Below are positions 9,372 through 17,525 of a stretch of DNA of 27,461 nt, one piece after another. The stretch comes from CALISC01 sp963545195 (GTDB lineage Bacteria > Bacillota_I > Bacilli_A > Acholeplasmatales > Acholeplasmataceae), in contig CAUUIA010000007.1 in NCBI GenBank assembly GCA_963545195.1, positions 1 to 27,461 on the forward strand. The letters are read 5' to 3'. Each line of letters opens with the position of its first letter. Position 1 is the stretch's first letter. Made by a program: the position numbers and the translations under genes. The notes beneath the pieces were generated by a model that made no database searches, was not told where the DNA came from, and was given only the letters and a program-made list of their open reading frames with translations.

Positions 9372-11531
9372 ATGAACGCAGAAATTATTAAACAAATCGC
9401 CGACTCACTGGCAATTAAAGAAAGCCAAGTTAAAGCAACTCTGGCTTTGCTTGAAGAAGGTGGCACTATTCCTTTTATCGCCAGATACCGAAAAGAAGTT
9501 ACTGGTAACCTAGACGAAGAACAGATTAACGAAATTAACAAAGAATACGAATACCAAGTTAACTTAAAACAAAGAAAAGAAGATGTTTGTAGACTGATTG
9601 ACGAAAAAGGCATGCTGACACCTGAACTTAAAGCCGAAATTGAAGCGTGCACTAAGTTAATAGAAGTTGAAGACTTATACCGTCCATTTAAAGAAAAGAA
9701 AAAAACTAAAGCAACTGAAGCCATTAAAGCCGGTCTTGAGCCACTTGCTCAGTTTATCTTATCCTTTCCAGATACAGAAATTGAACCCGAAGCCGAGAAA
9801 TACATAAACGAGACAGTTAAAACAAAAGAGGCGGCAATTCAAGGAGCGCTTTACATCATCGCTGAGCAAATTTCTGACAATGCAGAGTACCGCAAATGGA
9901 TGCGAGAATACGTTTTTGCAAACGGACAACTAGTTTCTAGAAAGAAAAAAGATGCAGTTGACGAAAAAGGTATTTACGAGATTTACTATGAGTTTCAAGA
10001 ACCTTGCACTAAGGTAAAGGAATATAGAGTTCTCGCCATTAACCGTGCTGAGAAAGAAAAAGTAGTTACTGCTTCTATAGAATGCGAAAACGCAGATATC
10101 CTTTTGTATCTTGAAAAACAAGTTATTTTAAAACCTAAAAGCACCGCAACTCCGCACCTTAAACTTGCAATTCAAGATAGTTTAAAACGTTTAATTTATC
10201 CTTCAATTGAAAGAGAAATCAGAGCAGAGCTGACCGAAAAAGCAGAAGACCAGGCAATTAAAGTGTTTACTCTAAACGTCGAAAAACTGCTTCTACAACC
10301 GCCAATTAAAGGCAAAATGGTGCTAGGTATTGACCCTGGTTTTAGAACTGGCTGCAAAATGGCGGTGATCTCGCCAACTGGACAACTTTTGGAAGTTGGT
10401 AAACTTTTTTTCCATGATTTCTTTAAAGAAGAACAAAGAGTAGCGGCCCTAAAAGACCTGCTTACCATAATTCGTAAATACGACGTAGAAATTATAGCAA
10501 TTGGAAACGGAACCGCTTCTCGTGAAACTGAGGAGTTTGTGGCAAAAGTTATCACTAAGGCTAAACTAGACGTTAAGTACGTGATAGTTTCTGAAGCTGG
10601 TGCTTCTGTGTATTCTGCCTCTGAAGTTGCGCGCGCTGAGTTTCCAGACTTGCAAGTTGAAGAGCGTTCAGCGGCTTCCATTGCCAGAAGACTACAAGAT
10701 CCACTTTCTGAACTTGTTAAAATTGACCCGAAGTCTATCGGAGTTGGTCAATATCAACACGACGTTTCGCCAAAAAAACTAAACTCAGAGCTTTCTTTTG
10801 TAGTAACAACTGCCGTTAACTCAGTCGGAGTTGACCTAAACACCGCGTCAACCGCCCTGCTTACTTATGTCTCTGGGCTTAACTCAAAACAAGCAAAATC
10901 TATAGTTGACGCGAGACAAAGCAAAAAAGGCTTTAAAAACCGCGAAGAACTCAAAGAAGTTGCCTATATTACTAACAAAGTATACGAACAAGCCGCTGGT
11001 TTTCTTCGCATTACAGATGGCGATGAAATTCTAGACATGACGCCAATTCACCCCGAGTCTTACTCAGTTGCCAAGGCTTTGATGAGCAAGTTTAACATCC
11101 AAAAACAAGATATTGGTAAAGTTGAAGTAATTGACGAAAAACTAAATAACTTTAGTTTAACTAAAGAAGTTGGTGAGTTAAATACAGACCGCTATACTTT
11201 GGAAGACATTGTCAAATCTTTAAAACAACCTCTTAGAGACCCAAGAGATTCATTTCCGCAACCTTTGCTTAAATCTACAATTTTAGAAATTAAAGACTTA
11301 ACTATTGGCATGGAAGTTGAAGGCACTGTTAGAAATGTCGTAGACTTTGGGGCGTTTGTAGACATTGGACTACACGAAGACGGGCTAATTCACATCTCTA
11401 AAATGGCAAAACGCTTTATTAAACACCCGTCTGAAGTTGTGCAAGTTGGCGATATCGTTAAATGTTATGTTGTCGCGATTGACGAAAAAAGAGGCAAGGT
11501 CGGCTTGGCTCTTGAAAAAGACTTAATTTAA
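9372..11531 (+). CDS. tex: Tex family S1 RNA-binding transcription accessory protein
   Basis: 719 residues, usual length for the family. The start is supported by AAAGGAAA ending 8 bases upstream. Domains in order: Tex N-terminal helical region (1 to about 300), a YqgF/RNase H-like domain beginning at about 316 (VLGIDPGFRTG, later AIGNGTASRETEEF), helix-hairpin-helix repeats at about 485-550 (SGLNSKQAKSIVDAR and neighbours), and a C-terminal S1 domain at about 645-715 (GTVRNVVDFGAFVDIG, then DGLIHIS). Tex proteins bind RNA and DNA and associate with transcription. In several pathogens they affect toxin or stress gene expression, though the exact reaction is unsettled. It is cytoplasmic. It lies downstream of the CXXC-less thioredoxin-like gene and ends in its own terminator. 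Confidence 0.97.
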   Translation: MNAEIIKQIADSLAIKESQVKATLALLEEGGTIPFIARYRKEVTGNLDEEQINEINKEYEYQVNLKQRKEDVCRLIDEKGMLTPELKAEIEACTKLIEVEDLYRPFKEKKKTKATEAIKAGLEPLAQFILSFPDTEIEPEAEKYINETVKTKEAAIQGALYIIAEQISDNAEYRKWMREYVFANGQLVSRKKKDAVDEKGIYEIYYEFQEPCTKVKEYRVLAINRAEKEKVVTASIECENADILLYLEKQVILKPKSTATPHLKLAIQDSLKRLIYPSIEREIRAELTEKAEDQAIKVFTLNVEKLLLQPPIKGKMVLGIDPGFRTGCKMAVISPTGQLLEVGKLFFHDFFKEEQRVAALKDLLTIIRKYDVEIIAIGNGTASRETEEFVAKVITKAKLDVKYVIVSEAGASVYSASEVARAEFPDLQVEERSAASIARRLQDPLSELVKIDPKSIGVGQYQHDVSPKKLNSELSFVVTTAVNSVGVDLNTASTALLTYVSGLNSKQAKSIVDARQSKKGFKNREELKEVAYITNKVYEQAAGFLRITDGDEILDMTPIHPESYSVAKALMSKFNIQKQDIGKVEVIDEKLNNFSLTKEVGELNTDRYTLEDIVKSLKQPLRDPRDSFPQPLLKSTILEIKDLTIGMEVEGTVRNVVDFGAFVDIGLHEDGLIHISKMAKRFIKHPSEVVQVGDIVKCYVVAIDEKRGKVGLALEKDLI

Positions 11532-11540
11532 TGTAATAAT
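11512..11540 (+). promoter_or_regulatory. Candidate promoter for tRNA-Ser
   Basis: TTGAAA (11512-11517), a 17-base spacer and AATAAT (11535-11540) with an extended TGT upstream. The -35 lies inside the last codons of tex. The start site would fall near 11547, within the left arm of the tex terminator. Confidence 0.4.
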
Positions 11541-11542
11541 TT

Positions 11543-11571
11543 AAAAAGTAGTTTTTGAAAAACTACTTTTT
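11543..11571 (+). terminator. tex terminator
   Basis: A perfect 12-bp stem, 11543-11554 with 11560-11571, has a 5-base loop, and its right arm ends in five T. It sits 12 bases after the tex stop and only 4 bases before tRNA-Ser. Confidence 0.75.
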
Positions 11572-11575
11572 ACCT

Positions 11576-11666
11576 GGAGTGATACTCAAGAGGCTGAAGA
11601 GGACGCACTGCTAACGCGTTAGGGCGAGAAATTGCCGCGAGGGTTCAAATCCCTCTCACTCCGCCA
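11576..11666 (+). tRNA. tRNA-Ser(GCT)
   Basis: A 7-bp acceptor stem GGAGTGA / TCACTCC is followed by discriminator G and an encoded CCA. The anticodon loop CTGCTAA carries GCT at 11610-11612, which reads AGC/AGU serine codons. A long variable arm (class II) and a GGTTCAAATCC T arm are visible. The last pair of the anticodon stem (11607 with 11615) is an A-C mismatch, an oddity that could be real or an error. Confidence 0.95.
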
Positions 11667-11715
11667 TTTAACCTACATTTATTTACTTTTTTAATTTAAG
11701 TTAAAGGAGATAAAA

Positions 11716-12129
11716 ATGAGCATAAATAAACTTAAAAACTTATCTATAGTTTCGCTAATTTTTGGCTTAATTACTGTGTTGTTTTCTTTTTCTGTCGTTG
11801 GAATTAGACTGTATATTGAGTTTGCGTTTGTTGGTAAAACTGGGATTGGCGTTGCTATTGCCGCACTTGCTTGGGCCAAAATTTTACTGTATGTTTCCAT
11901 TGCTTACTTAGTTTGGTTTTTAGTAAATCTATCTTTATATATCTATGTTTTTGTTAAATTACATCCATATAAAGAAAACCCACATTTTGCTCTTTCAATA
12001 ATTGGTTTTATCTTTCCGATTTTTCAGATTATTGCCCTTATTCTCTACATCGTTAAAATCAACAAACTAATTAAAGCACAAACCTTAGAGCCAGACAGCG
12101 ACGTGCAAATTACCGAAGTTTTAAACTAA
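11716..12129 (+). CDS. Small multi-pass membrane protein, unknown
   Basis: 137 residues with a clear AAAGGAG 6 bases before the ATG. Hydrophobic segments at about 8-33, 44-52 with 55-80, and 92-115 suggest three or four membrane passes. A short charged loop (KLHPYKENPH, 81-90) precedes the last one, and the polar C-terminal tail (116-137) is probably cytoplasmic. No catalytic motif or known family is recognised. It stands between two tRNA genes, 49 bases after tRNA-Ser, with no clear promoter of its own, so it may be transcribed by read-through from the tRNA. Confidence 0.75.
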   Translation: MSINKLKNLSIVSLIFGLITVLFSFSVVGIRLYIEFAFVGKTGIGVAIAALAWAKILLYVSIAYLVWFLVNLSLYIYVFVKLHPYKENPHFALSIIGFIFPIFQIIALILYIVKINKLIKAQTLEPDSDVQITEVLN

Positions 12130-12234
12130 TTTTAGTTTTTCTCTTGTTGTTTATCTTTGTTTAAAAATATACATTTTGAGGCTAAAAAATAGTTAAACTG
12201 TAAGTCACACGCTTACTAAAAATTAAACCAAATT

Positions 12235-12283
12235 AACACTTAATTGACAATTTTTTGCTATCTTGATATACTAATTAAGTGTT
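12235..12283 (+). promoter_or_regulatory. tRNA-Gln promoter framed by an 11-bp inverted repeat
   Basis: TTGACA (12244-12249), a 17-base spacer and TATACT (12267-12272) form a near-consensus promoter 18 bases before tRNA-Gln. The arms AACACTTAATT (12235-12245) and AATTAAGTGTT (12273-12283) are a perfect inverted repeat enclosing the core. The left arm overlaps the first two bases of the -35, and the right arm starts directly after the -10. Confidence 0.8.
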
Positions 12284-12289
12284 TGAAAC

Positions 12290-12364
12290 AGGCCTATAGC
12301 CAAGCGGTAAGGCAACAGACTTTGACTCTGTCATTCGTAGGTTCAAATCCTGCTAGGCCTACCA
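12290..12364 (+). tRNA. tRNA-Gln(TTG)
   Basis: Acceptor AGGCCTA pairs with TAGGCCT (12354-12360), with discriminator A and encoded CCA. The anticodon stem is ACAGA / TCTGT with loop CTTTGAC, and the anticodon TTG at 12322-12324 reads CAA/CAG. The D arm (AGCCAAGCGGTAAGGC) and T arm (GGTTCAAATCC) are typical of tRNA-Gln. Confidence 0.96.
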
Positions 12365-12375
12365 TTTTTAAGAAT

Positions 12376-12400
12376 AAATCCACTGAATGTGGATTTTTTT
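12376..12400 (+). terminator. tRNA-Gln terminator
   Basis: An 8-bp stem (12376-12383 with 12389-12396) with a 5-base loop runs into seven T, 11 bases after the tRNA end. Confidence 0.85.
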
Positions 12401-12508
12401 ATTATCTTTCATAAACAACAATTGCTTAAGTATAAAATATAGACTTCAAACATTAAATTCATATTAATCAGAATTATTATTTTATTTTTAACATTATTAA
12501 AAATAAAC

Positions 12509-12600
12509 AAAATAGCACAATAAAACGAAATAAAACTGCACAGTAATACGAAATAAAATACCACAATAAAAAGAAATAAAACAGCACAATAAAACGAAGT
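12509..12600 (+). repeat. Four head-to-tail 23-bp repeats upstream of the DUF4143-type gene
   Basis: Units at 12509-12531, 12532-12554, 12555-12577 and 12578-12600 follow the consensus AAAAYAGCACAATAAAACGA with AAT to finish. Unit 4 differs from unit 1 at two positions, while units 2 and 3 are more diverged. There is no spacer, so this is not a CRISPR. The array ends 10 bases before the extended -10 of the next gene, where operators would be expected. Confidence 0.9.
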
Positions 12601-12606
12601 GAAAGA

Positions 12607-12615
12607 TGATATAAC
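12607..12615 (+). promoter_or_regulatory. Candidate extended -10 for the DUF4143-type gene
   Basis: TGa followed by TATAAC (12610-12615) stands 14 bases before the ATG at 12630. Transcription would start near 12622, at the GGTGAG ribosome site, giving a very short leader. The 23-bp repeats occupy the space where a -35 and activator sites would lie. Confidence 0.4.
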
Positions 12616-12629
12616 TTTTATGGTGAGTT

Positions 12630-13912
12630 ATGGAATATAAAAAAAGAATCACAGACAAACTGTTAGAAGAAAAATTAGAGGCGTTTGGAGCTGCATTGAT
12701 AGTAGGCCCGAAAGGTTGTGGTAAAACCACAACAGCAAAACAAAAGGCAAAAAGCATCATTGAGTTTCAAGACGAAGACACTAGAGAAAATATTTTACCT
12801 GTTGCAAATACCACTCCTTCAAAATTGCTTAAAGGTGAAAAACCGATATTATTTGACGAGTGGCAAGATGCACCTAAAATTTGGGGTGCTATTCGTAAAT
12901 CAATTGACGATGAAAATAAAGTTGGAATGTATATTTTAACAGGTTCCACTTCTCAACTAGTCAAAACACCTCACACAGGAACAATGCGTATTTCTACACT
13001 TAAAATGCATACCATGTCGCTTTGCGAAACTGGTGAATCTAACGGAACAATTTCACTTATAGAATTATTTAATAACCCAGAAATTTTAAGAGAAGGTTGT
13101 AAAAGTGATTTAAACATTGATGATTTAATATTTGCAATTTGTCGTGGTGGTTGGCCGAGGAGTTTTGCACTAGAAAAAAAATCTGCTAAATTATCAATAG
13201 CAAAAGATTTATTTAATCAAACTTGTAGTTCAGATATTTCAAGCATAGATGGAGTTTCAAGAAACAAGGTACTCGCTGAAAACATTTTACGTTCATATTC
13301 AAGAAATATATGTACACTTACTGATAGTAAAACAATTTTTAAAGATGCAACTACTGCCACTGAAATTTCCTTGAAAACTTTTGAAAGTTATGTAGATGCG
13401 CTTAGAAATTTACATATTATAGATGATGTTAATGCTTGGTGTCCAGCAATTCGTTCAAAAACTGCAATTCGTTCTTCTGTCAAAAGAAATTTATGTGATC
13501 CGTCATTGCCAGTTGCAGCACTTGGTATTAACCCTGAGTATTTTGACAGGGATTTTAAAACTCTTGGCTTTTTATTTGAGTCTTTAGTAATTAGAGACTT
13601 AATAGTTTATTCATCCGTTCACAATGGAAGAATTTCTTACTATAGAGACCGATACGGTCTTGAAGCAGATTGCGGCTTCATTTAGAAAACGCTAGATACG
13701 CATTAATTGAAATTAAATTAGGAGCAAGTGAAATAGATAAGGCGGCTAAACATTTGCTCAAAATTGAAAGACTTGTAATTGAAAAAAATAAAACAGAGCA
13801 ACAAATGCAATTACCACCACCAACTTTAAAGATAGTGATTACTGGAACTGAATACGGCTACATTAGAGAAGATGGCGTGCTTGTTGTTCCAATTGGTTGT
13901 TTAAATGATTAG
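12630..13912 (+). pseudogene. AAA_14/DUF4143 ATPase, single frameshift
   Basis: Residues 1-80 hold a P-loop ATPase: Walker A GPKGCGKT (26-33) and Walker B ILFDEW (73-78), in the form typical of DUF4143 proteins (KLLEEKLEAFGAALIVGPKGC). The first frame stops with TAG at 13683-13685. Just before it, at about 13671-13676, the family sequence continues in the -1 frame (HLENARYALIEIKLG, then TGTEYGY and DGVLVVPIGCL) to a stop at 13910-13912. The break falls inside the PD-(D/E)XK-like region, with LEAD on one side and EIK on the other. A single-base deletion explains it, and no slippery heptamer is visible. Restored, the protein would be about 426 residues, a normal length. Either the gene is freshly inactivated or the sequence has an error. 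GGTGAG is only 2 bases from the ATG, an unusually short spacing. The cellular role of DUF4143 ATPases is poorly known. Confidence 0.85.
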
Positions 13913-14061
13913 TTATACAACCTAAACTTTTTTACAAAAAATATAACTAACAATAAAGGCTTTTTTATTATTTTCTTTAACATCATTGGCGATAAATATG
14001 CATTGGTTTAGTTTTTCTATCGCATTTTAATCTTAAGTGTGTATTTTTCTACTCATTTTCA

Positions 14062-14096
14062 ATAAAAAAGAGCGAAAGATTTTATTTTTTCGCTCT
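14062..14096 (-). terminator. Terminator of the ATPase/subtilase operon
   Basis: AGAGCGAAA (14069-14077) and TTTCGCTCT (14088-14096) form a 9-bp stem. Read on the minus strand it is followed by six T, fitting the end of the subtilase transcript. There is no T run after it on the plus strand. Confidence 0.75.
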
Positions 14097-14102
14097 GAAA
14101 TT

Positions 14103-14132
14103 TGCATCAAATATTGTATTATTTTTGATGCA
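14103..14132. repeat. Inverted repeat TGCATCAAA/TTTGATGCA
   Basis: Perfect 9-base arms (14103-14111 and 14124-14132) with a 12-base loop lie between the subtilase stop and its terminator. No T run follows in either direction, so it is more likely an mRNA-end structure or a binding site than a terminator. The rest of 13913-14181 shows nothing else. Confidence 0.6.
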
Positions 14133-14181
14133 TTGCTTAACGGTTTGAAAAATAGTTTCTAACAAATTTGGTTGTGAACTT

Positions 14182-16428
14182 TTATTCAAATTCTACTTCT
14201 TCATTTGCTTTATTGTAAATATCAACACTGTTTTGAATGTCTACTTTATTAACTATCCAACCTCTAAACAAACACTGCTGTATAAACTCCTGTATTCTAT
14301 TAACACCGTTTACTTCTTTTAAAGTTATTACAACTCCAAACTTAAGTTTCTCACCATCTCCCACATTTAGTCTTTCTTTCTTCTTAATGCTTAGACCCCA
14401 TAAACCAGTTCCGTATTTTTTCTTTGGCTTTTTTGATAAGCCAGTAGGGGTTTTGATGTTTTCACGAATATGTTTAACATTGTCCCATTTTCTATACAAC
14501 GCACGAGCAGAACCTTCATATAACAACACTTTGCCTTCATCTGCTTGCTTGTTTTCATTAATTGAGTCAATTTTTATACTCCCGTTATTTGAAATTAATC
14601 TACCAAAGTGAATATCTAGCTCAGTGTTTGTGTAGTCTACACCTTGATTTCTTGAACATTTAGGAAAATAACATAAAGTTGCCTTTGCAACAAAAGGTTG
14701 TTTTTGTTTATCTTCAGGAATTGGGATATTAAAATTATAGGCATTATACTTTTCAGACTCACCGCTGACCATAAACTTAATTTCGTCATTTGGAGTTTTT
14801 AAAATATCGTCAATTTTAACAGGAACCACACCGTATCCAATCAACTGCGGACTATAGGCTTTATCTTCCCAACCAGCAGCAGCATCTATAATCAAAGCCT
14901 TTGCAAGTTCCTTAGTCATGCCAACCACATGAATTAAATACGCAAGTTTTCTGGAAATCCACGGAGCAGCAAACGATGTACCTAAAGTAAAGGCTTCACC
15001 TAAAGGAGAACAGGCTCTGATAAGTTTATTTCCATCTCCGCCGTAGTAGCTGACATCTGGCTTATTAAAAAAAGACAAAACCAAACCTTCGCGTGAATAA
15101 CTTGCTGGTTTTTGGTCAAACCCAACTGAGTTCACTACTAATGAGTTAATTGAATCTGCAGGCGCTCCAATTCTTTTTATATTTGACTTACTTGGTTTAT
15201 TAGTACCTGCTACTACAAATATAACATCATTTTCATACTGAATTTTGTCTAAAAATGCAGCTTCTGGTGAAATAAAATTAGGATTGATTTCCATAGACGA
15301 GCCAAGTGATAAGTTCCACACTTTAATGTCTCTGTTTGCGACAACTATTTCTTTAATTGCTCTCAATACTGTAAAGGAACTAAAATATCCACTTGTAGCC
15401 ACACCAAAATGTCTAACTTTAAATCTACCGCAGCCGTCGTTTAAGTTTGGATTGATACTTGAACCGTCAACAATAATAGATGAAACCATTGTGCCGTGTT
15501 TATAATCTTCGGGTGATAGTTGAATTTCGCTATCTAACATATTTCTAAAGTCAACCCATTTAGAAAAATACACATCTTTTTTAAACATAGTGTCAATTAC
15601 TCCGACAGTTGGCTCATTTGTAGGCTCTGGAATTGTAGCAATTTTTGCATCAGCGTGGTAAAAATCTTCTTTATCTAAAAGAGAAATATCACTAACTGCC
15701 ATTGAAATTAAATATGGTGCTTTTGCTTTAAGTAAACTAAATTGATCTGGAGTAAGTAAAATAGTAGTATCATCGATTACTCTGGCATCTGAAAATTTGA
15801 TGCCGATTTTTTCCATAATTTCAGTTGTTTTAATGCCAGTCTTATAAATTGTGACGATTGCGTTTTCTTGTAATTCAGTTGTATCTCTTTCAACTCCAAA
15901 TTTTTCTAAGTAATATGCATCAACTAAAATATTTACAAACCTGCTTTTTTTAATTCCAGCACTTGGATTTAAAAAAATACTTTCATGTTTTTTGTTGTTA
16001 ATGTCTGATATATTTTTGTAAGAAATACTTTCACCAAAGTTTTTTTCTATTATTAAAATAACTTTCTCAATACACTGAATTGCCTCAATTATGGTGCCGA
16101 ACTCCACACAATGTGTGATGATGTGTTTTTTTATTGAAGCTCCGCTAAATTTCGCACCAACTATAGTTTCGTTGTTTTGCTTAGCACTGTTTCCAAACAT
16201 CCCTTTAATTCTATTACTCTTAGCGACAGTTTCTTTATAATAGGCGCTTATAAGCGGTTTTGGCAAGATTTTTTCTTTTTGCCAAAAAACCAATACTTCT
16301 TCAAAATCATCCTTTAAGTTGTTTAAATGTTCAACTGAAACAAATTTGTTTGTAGGAATATTTACAGGACCTGGTTTATTTGCTGATTTTTGTTCAAAAC
16401 TACCTTTTAACTGAAGAATTTGATTCAT
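14182..16428 (-). CDS. ietS: IetS-like S8 subtilisin family peptidase
   Basis: 748 residues. The subtilase domain is complete: Asp279 in VGVIDT, His311 in HGTMVSS, an oxyanion Asn410 in VVAGTN, and Ser485 in LGTSFAAP. An N-terminal region of about 270 residues with no signal peptide precedes it, and about 200 residues with short beta stretches follow. It therefore appears to be a cytoplasmic protease rather than a secreted one. Its ribosome site (AAAGGAG, 16439-16445) overlaps the stop of the ATPase gene just upstream, so the two are translationally coupled. An AAA+ ATPase gene followed by an S8 peptidase gene of about these sizes is the layout of IetAS, described on an Agrobacterium Ti plasmid as a toxin-antitoxin pair and later reported to protect against phage. 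By that analogy this would be the toxic effector. Identification rests on order, sizes and domains, not on a search. The A/T-rich codon choice looks different from the flanking core genes. Confidence 0.8.
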   Translation of the reverse strand: MNQILQLKGSFEQKSANKPGPVNIPTNKFVSVEHLNNLKDDFEEVLVFWQKEKILPKPLISAYYKETVAKSNRIKGMFGNSAKQNNETIVGAKFSGASIKKHIITHCVEFGTIIEAIQCIEKVILIIEKNFGESISYKNISDINNKKHESIFLNPSAGIKKSRFVNILVDAYYLEKFGVERDTTELQENAIVTIYKTGIKTTEIMEKIGIKFSDARVIDDTTILLTPDQFSLLKAKAPYLISMAVSDISLLDKEDFYHADAKIATIPEPTNEPTVGVIDTMFKKDVYFSKWVDFRNMLDSEIQLSPEDYKHGTMVSSIIVDGSSINPNLNDGCGRFKVRHFGVATSGYFSSFTVLRAIKEIVVANRDIKVWNLSLGSSMEINPNFISPEAAFLDKIQYENDVIFVVAGTNKPSKSNIKRIGAPADSINSLVVNSVGFDQKPASYSREGLVLSFFNKPDVSYYGGDGNKLIRACSPLGEAFTLGTSFAAPWISRKLAYLIHVVGMTKELAKALIIDAAAGWEDKAYSPQLIGYGVVPVKIDDILKTPNDEIKFMVSGESEKYNAYNFNIPIPEDKQKQPFVAKATLCYFPKCSRNQGVDYTNTELDIHFGRLISNNGSIKIDSINENKQADEGKVLLYEGSARALYRKWDNVKHIRENIKTPTGLSKKPKKKYGTGLWGLSIKKKERLNVGDGEKLKFGVVITLKEVNGVNRIQEFIQQCLFRGWIVNKVDIQNSVDIYNKANEEVEFE

Positions 16429-16434
16429 TTAACA

Positions 16435-17469
16435 CTACTCCTTTAACTCTCTTGCCACTTGACTTTTAGAAACCCCAGTTAATATTTCAATTTCTCTAAT
16501 AGTAAAGTTCAGGTTTTGCATTTTCTTTAAGTCTTTTTCTTTATCTGCGGTTATTGTAATGTAAAGTCTTTTAAGATAATCGTATTCATCATTTGAATTG
16601 CTAAAGGCCAGAGAGGTTTTGATAATATTTTTTAAATCTGCGGGATATGGTATAGTTTTCATAAGTGAAATTATTTTTCTAAATAAGCGAACATTTTTAG
16701 CAACATTTTTAAACTTAGGCAAAAAATAATTAAGTATTATTTCAGAAATATCAATTAAATCTTCTCTTGAGTATCTATTGAAATCTATAACTGCATCAAA
16801 TCTGCGCACCAAGGCTTTGTCAAAATGTTTATATAAATTAGTAGTAGCGATTAAGACAATGTCAGGATTTAAGGCCTCTAAAGCTTTTAAAACAGAAGTT
16901 GTCGCTCTACCCATTTCTCTAAGATCGTTTGAATTAGTGCGGTCTAGTGCCAGTGCGTCTATTTCATCAAACAAAATAACCGATTTTTTTGGAATAAGAC
17001 AATTGTTGATTTCTTCAAACAATTTAGCAATGTTTTTAGCAGTTTGGCCTAATTTACTGTCTATTAAAAAAGCAAAGTCAACGATAAAAAGTTCACGTCC
17101 TAATATACGCGCAATATTTTTAACAGTTTCTGTTTTCCCAGTTCCTGGTGCTCCTTGAAATAAGAATTTATTTACACCAATCTCGTGCTTAACTGCGTTT
17201 ATAATGCCAATTACGTCTGACTTTATTTCCTCTGGTAGTGGCAACGGTTCTCCGTTGGCATCAATTTTTCTGACAAACATTAAATCAGTCTCGTTGATTT
17301 GCGGAACAAATGTATTTGCGTTTGAAAGCAAAGCCATTATGTATTCAGATAATTTATAATCACCACTTTTATCAAACTCATTTGCGATTTGGTAAGCTTC
17401 GTTTCTAAAAGCAGTGTCGTTGCTTTCAGCGTAATATTTAATTAAGTTGATAATATTTCTTTTTTTCAT
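16435..17469 (-). CDS. ietA: IetA-like AAA+ ATPase with C-terminal helix-turn-helix
   Basis: 344 residues. Walker A GAPGTGKT (106-113), Walker B VILFDEID (164-171), sensor 1 IATTN (207-211), an arginine finger pair in VRRFD (221-225), and a sensor-2-like region near YPADLKNII (275-283) are all intact. Residues 1-80 are a helical N-terminal part. Residues about 321-344 (FTIREIEILTGVSKSQVAREL) have the pattern of a helix-turn-helix, so the protein may bind DNA. In IetAS-type systems the ATPase gene comes first and counteracts the protease. Here it sits 6 bases before the subtilase start. The AGAAGGTG ribosome site and the promoter at 17497-17525 support the ATG. DNA binding and autoregulation are inferences from the helix-turn-helix and the palindromic promoter. 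Confidence 0.8.
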   Translation of the reverse strand: MKKRNIINLIKYYAESNDTAFRNEAYQIANEFDKSGDYKLSEYIMALLSNANTFVPQINETDLMFVRKIDANGEPLPLPEEIKSDVIGIINAVKHEIGVNKFLFQGAPGTGKTETVKNIARILGRELFIVDFAFLIDSKLGQTAKNIAKLFEEINNCLIPKKSVILFDEIDALALDRTNSNDLREMGRATTSVLKALEALNPDIVLIATTNLYKHFDKALVRRFDAVIDFNRYSREDLIDISEIILNYFLPKFKNVAKNVRLFRKIISLMKTIPYPADLKNIIKTSLAFSNSNDEYDYLKRLYITITADKEKDLKKMQNLNFTIREIEILTGVSKSQVARELKE

Positions 17470-17496
17470 TATTGCACCTTCTTGTTTTACAAATAC

Positions 17497-17525
17497 AGTT
17501 TACCACATTAGGGACAAAACTTCAA
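17497..17525 (-). promoter_or_regulatory. Promoter of the ietAS-like operon
   Basis: On the minus strand TTGAAG (17520-17525), 17 bases and TAAACT (17497-17502), with TGTGG directly before the -10, form an extended -10 promoter. Transcription would begin near 17490, about 20 bases before the ATG. Confidence 0.65.

Noticed and set aside
12509..12600. Possible CRISPR array
   Set aside because: The repeats are directly head to tail with no spacers, only 23 bases long, and no cas gene is nearby.
12497..12760. 87-residue minus-strand reading frame rich in Phe/Cys/Leu
   Set aside because: It is the reverse reading of the 23-bp repeats plus the start of the DUF4143-type gene. It has no ribosome site, and its periodic sequence comes from the repeats.
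13665..13690. Programmed -1 frameshift in the DUF4143-type gene
   Set aside because: There is no X-XXY-YYZ slippery heptamer and no clear downstream stem, so a mutation or sequence error is simpler.
13913..14000. Plus-strand terminator after the DUF4143-type gene
   Set aside because: T runs are present but the only stem (AATAAA/TTTATT) has no GC pairs.
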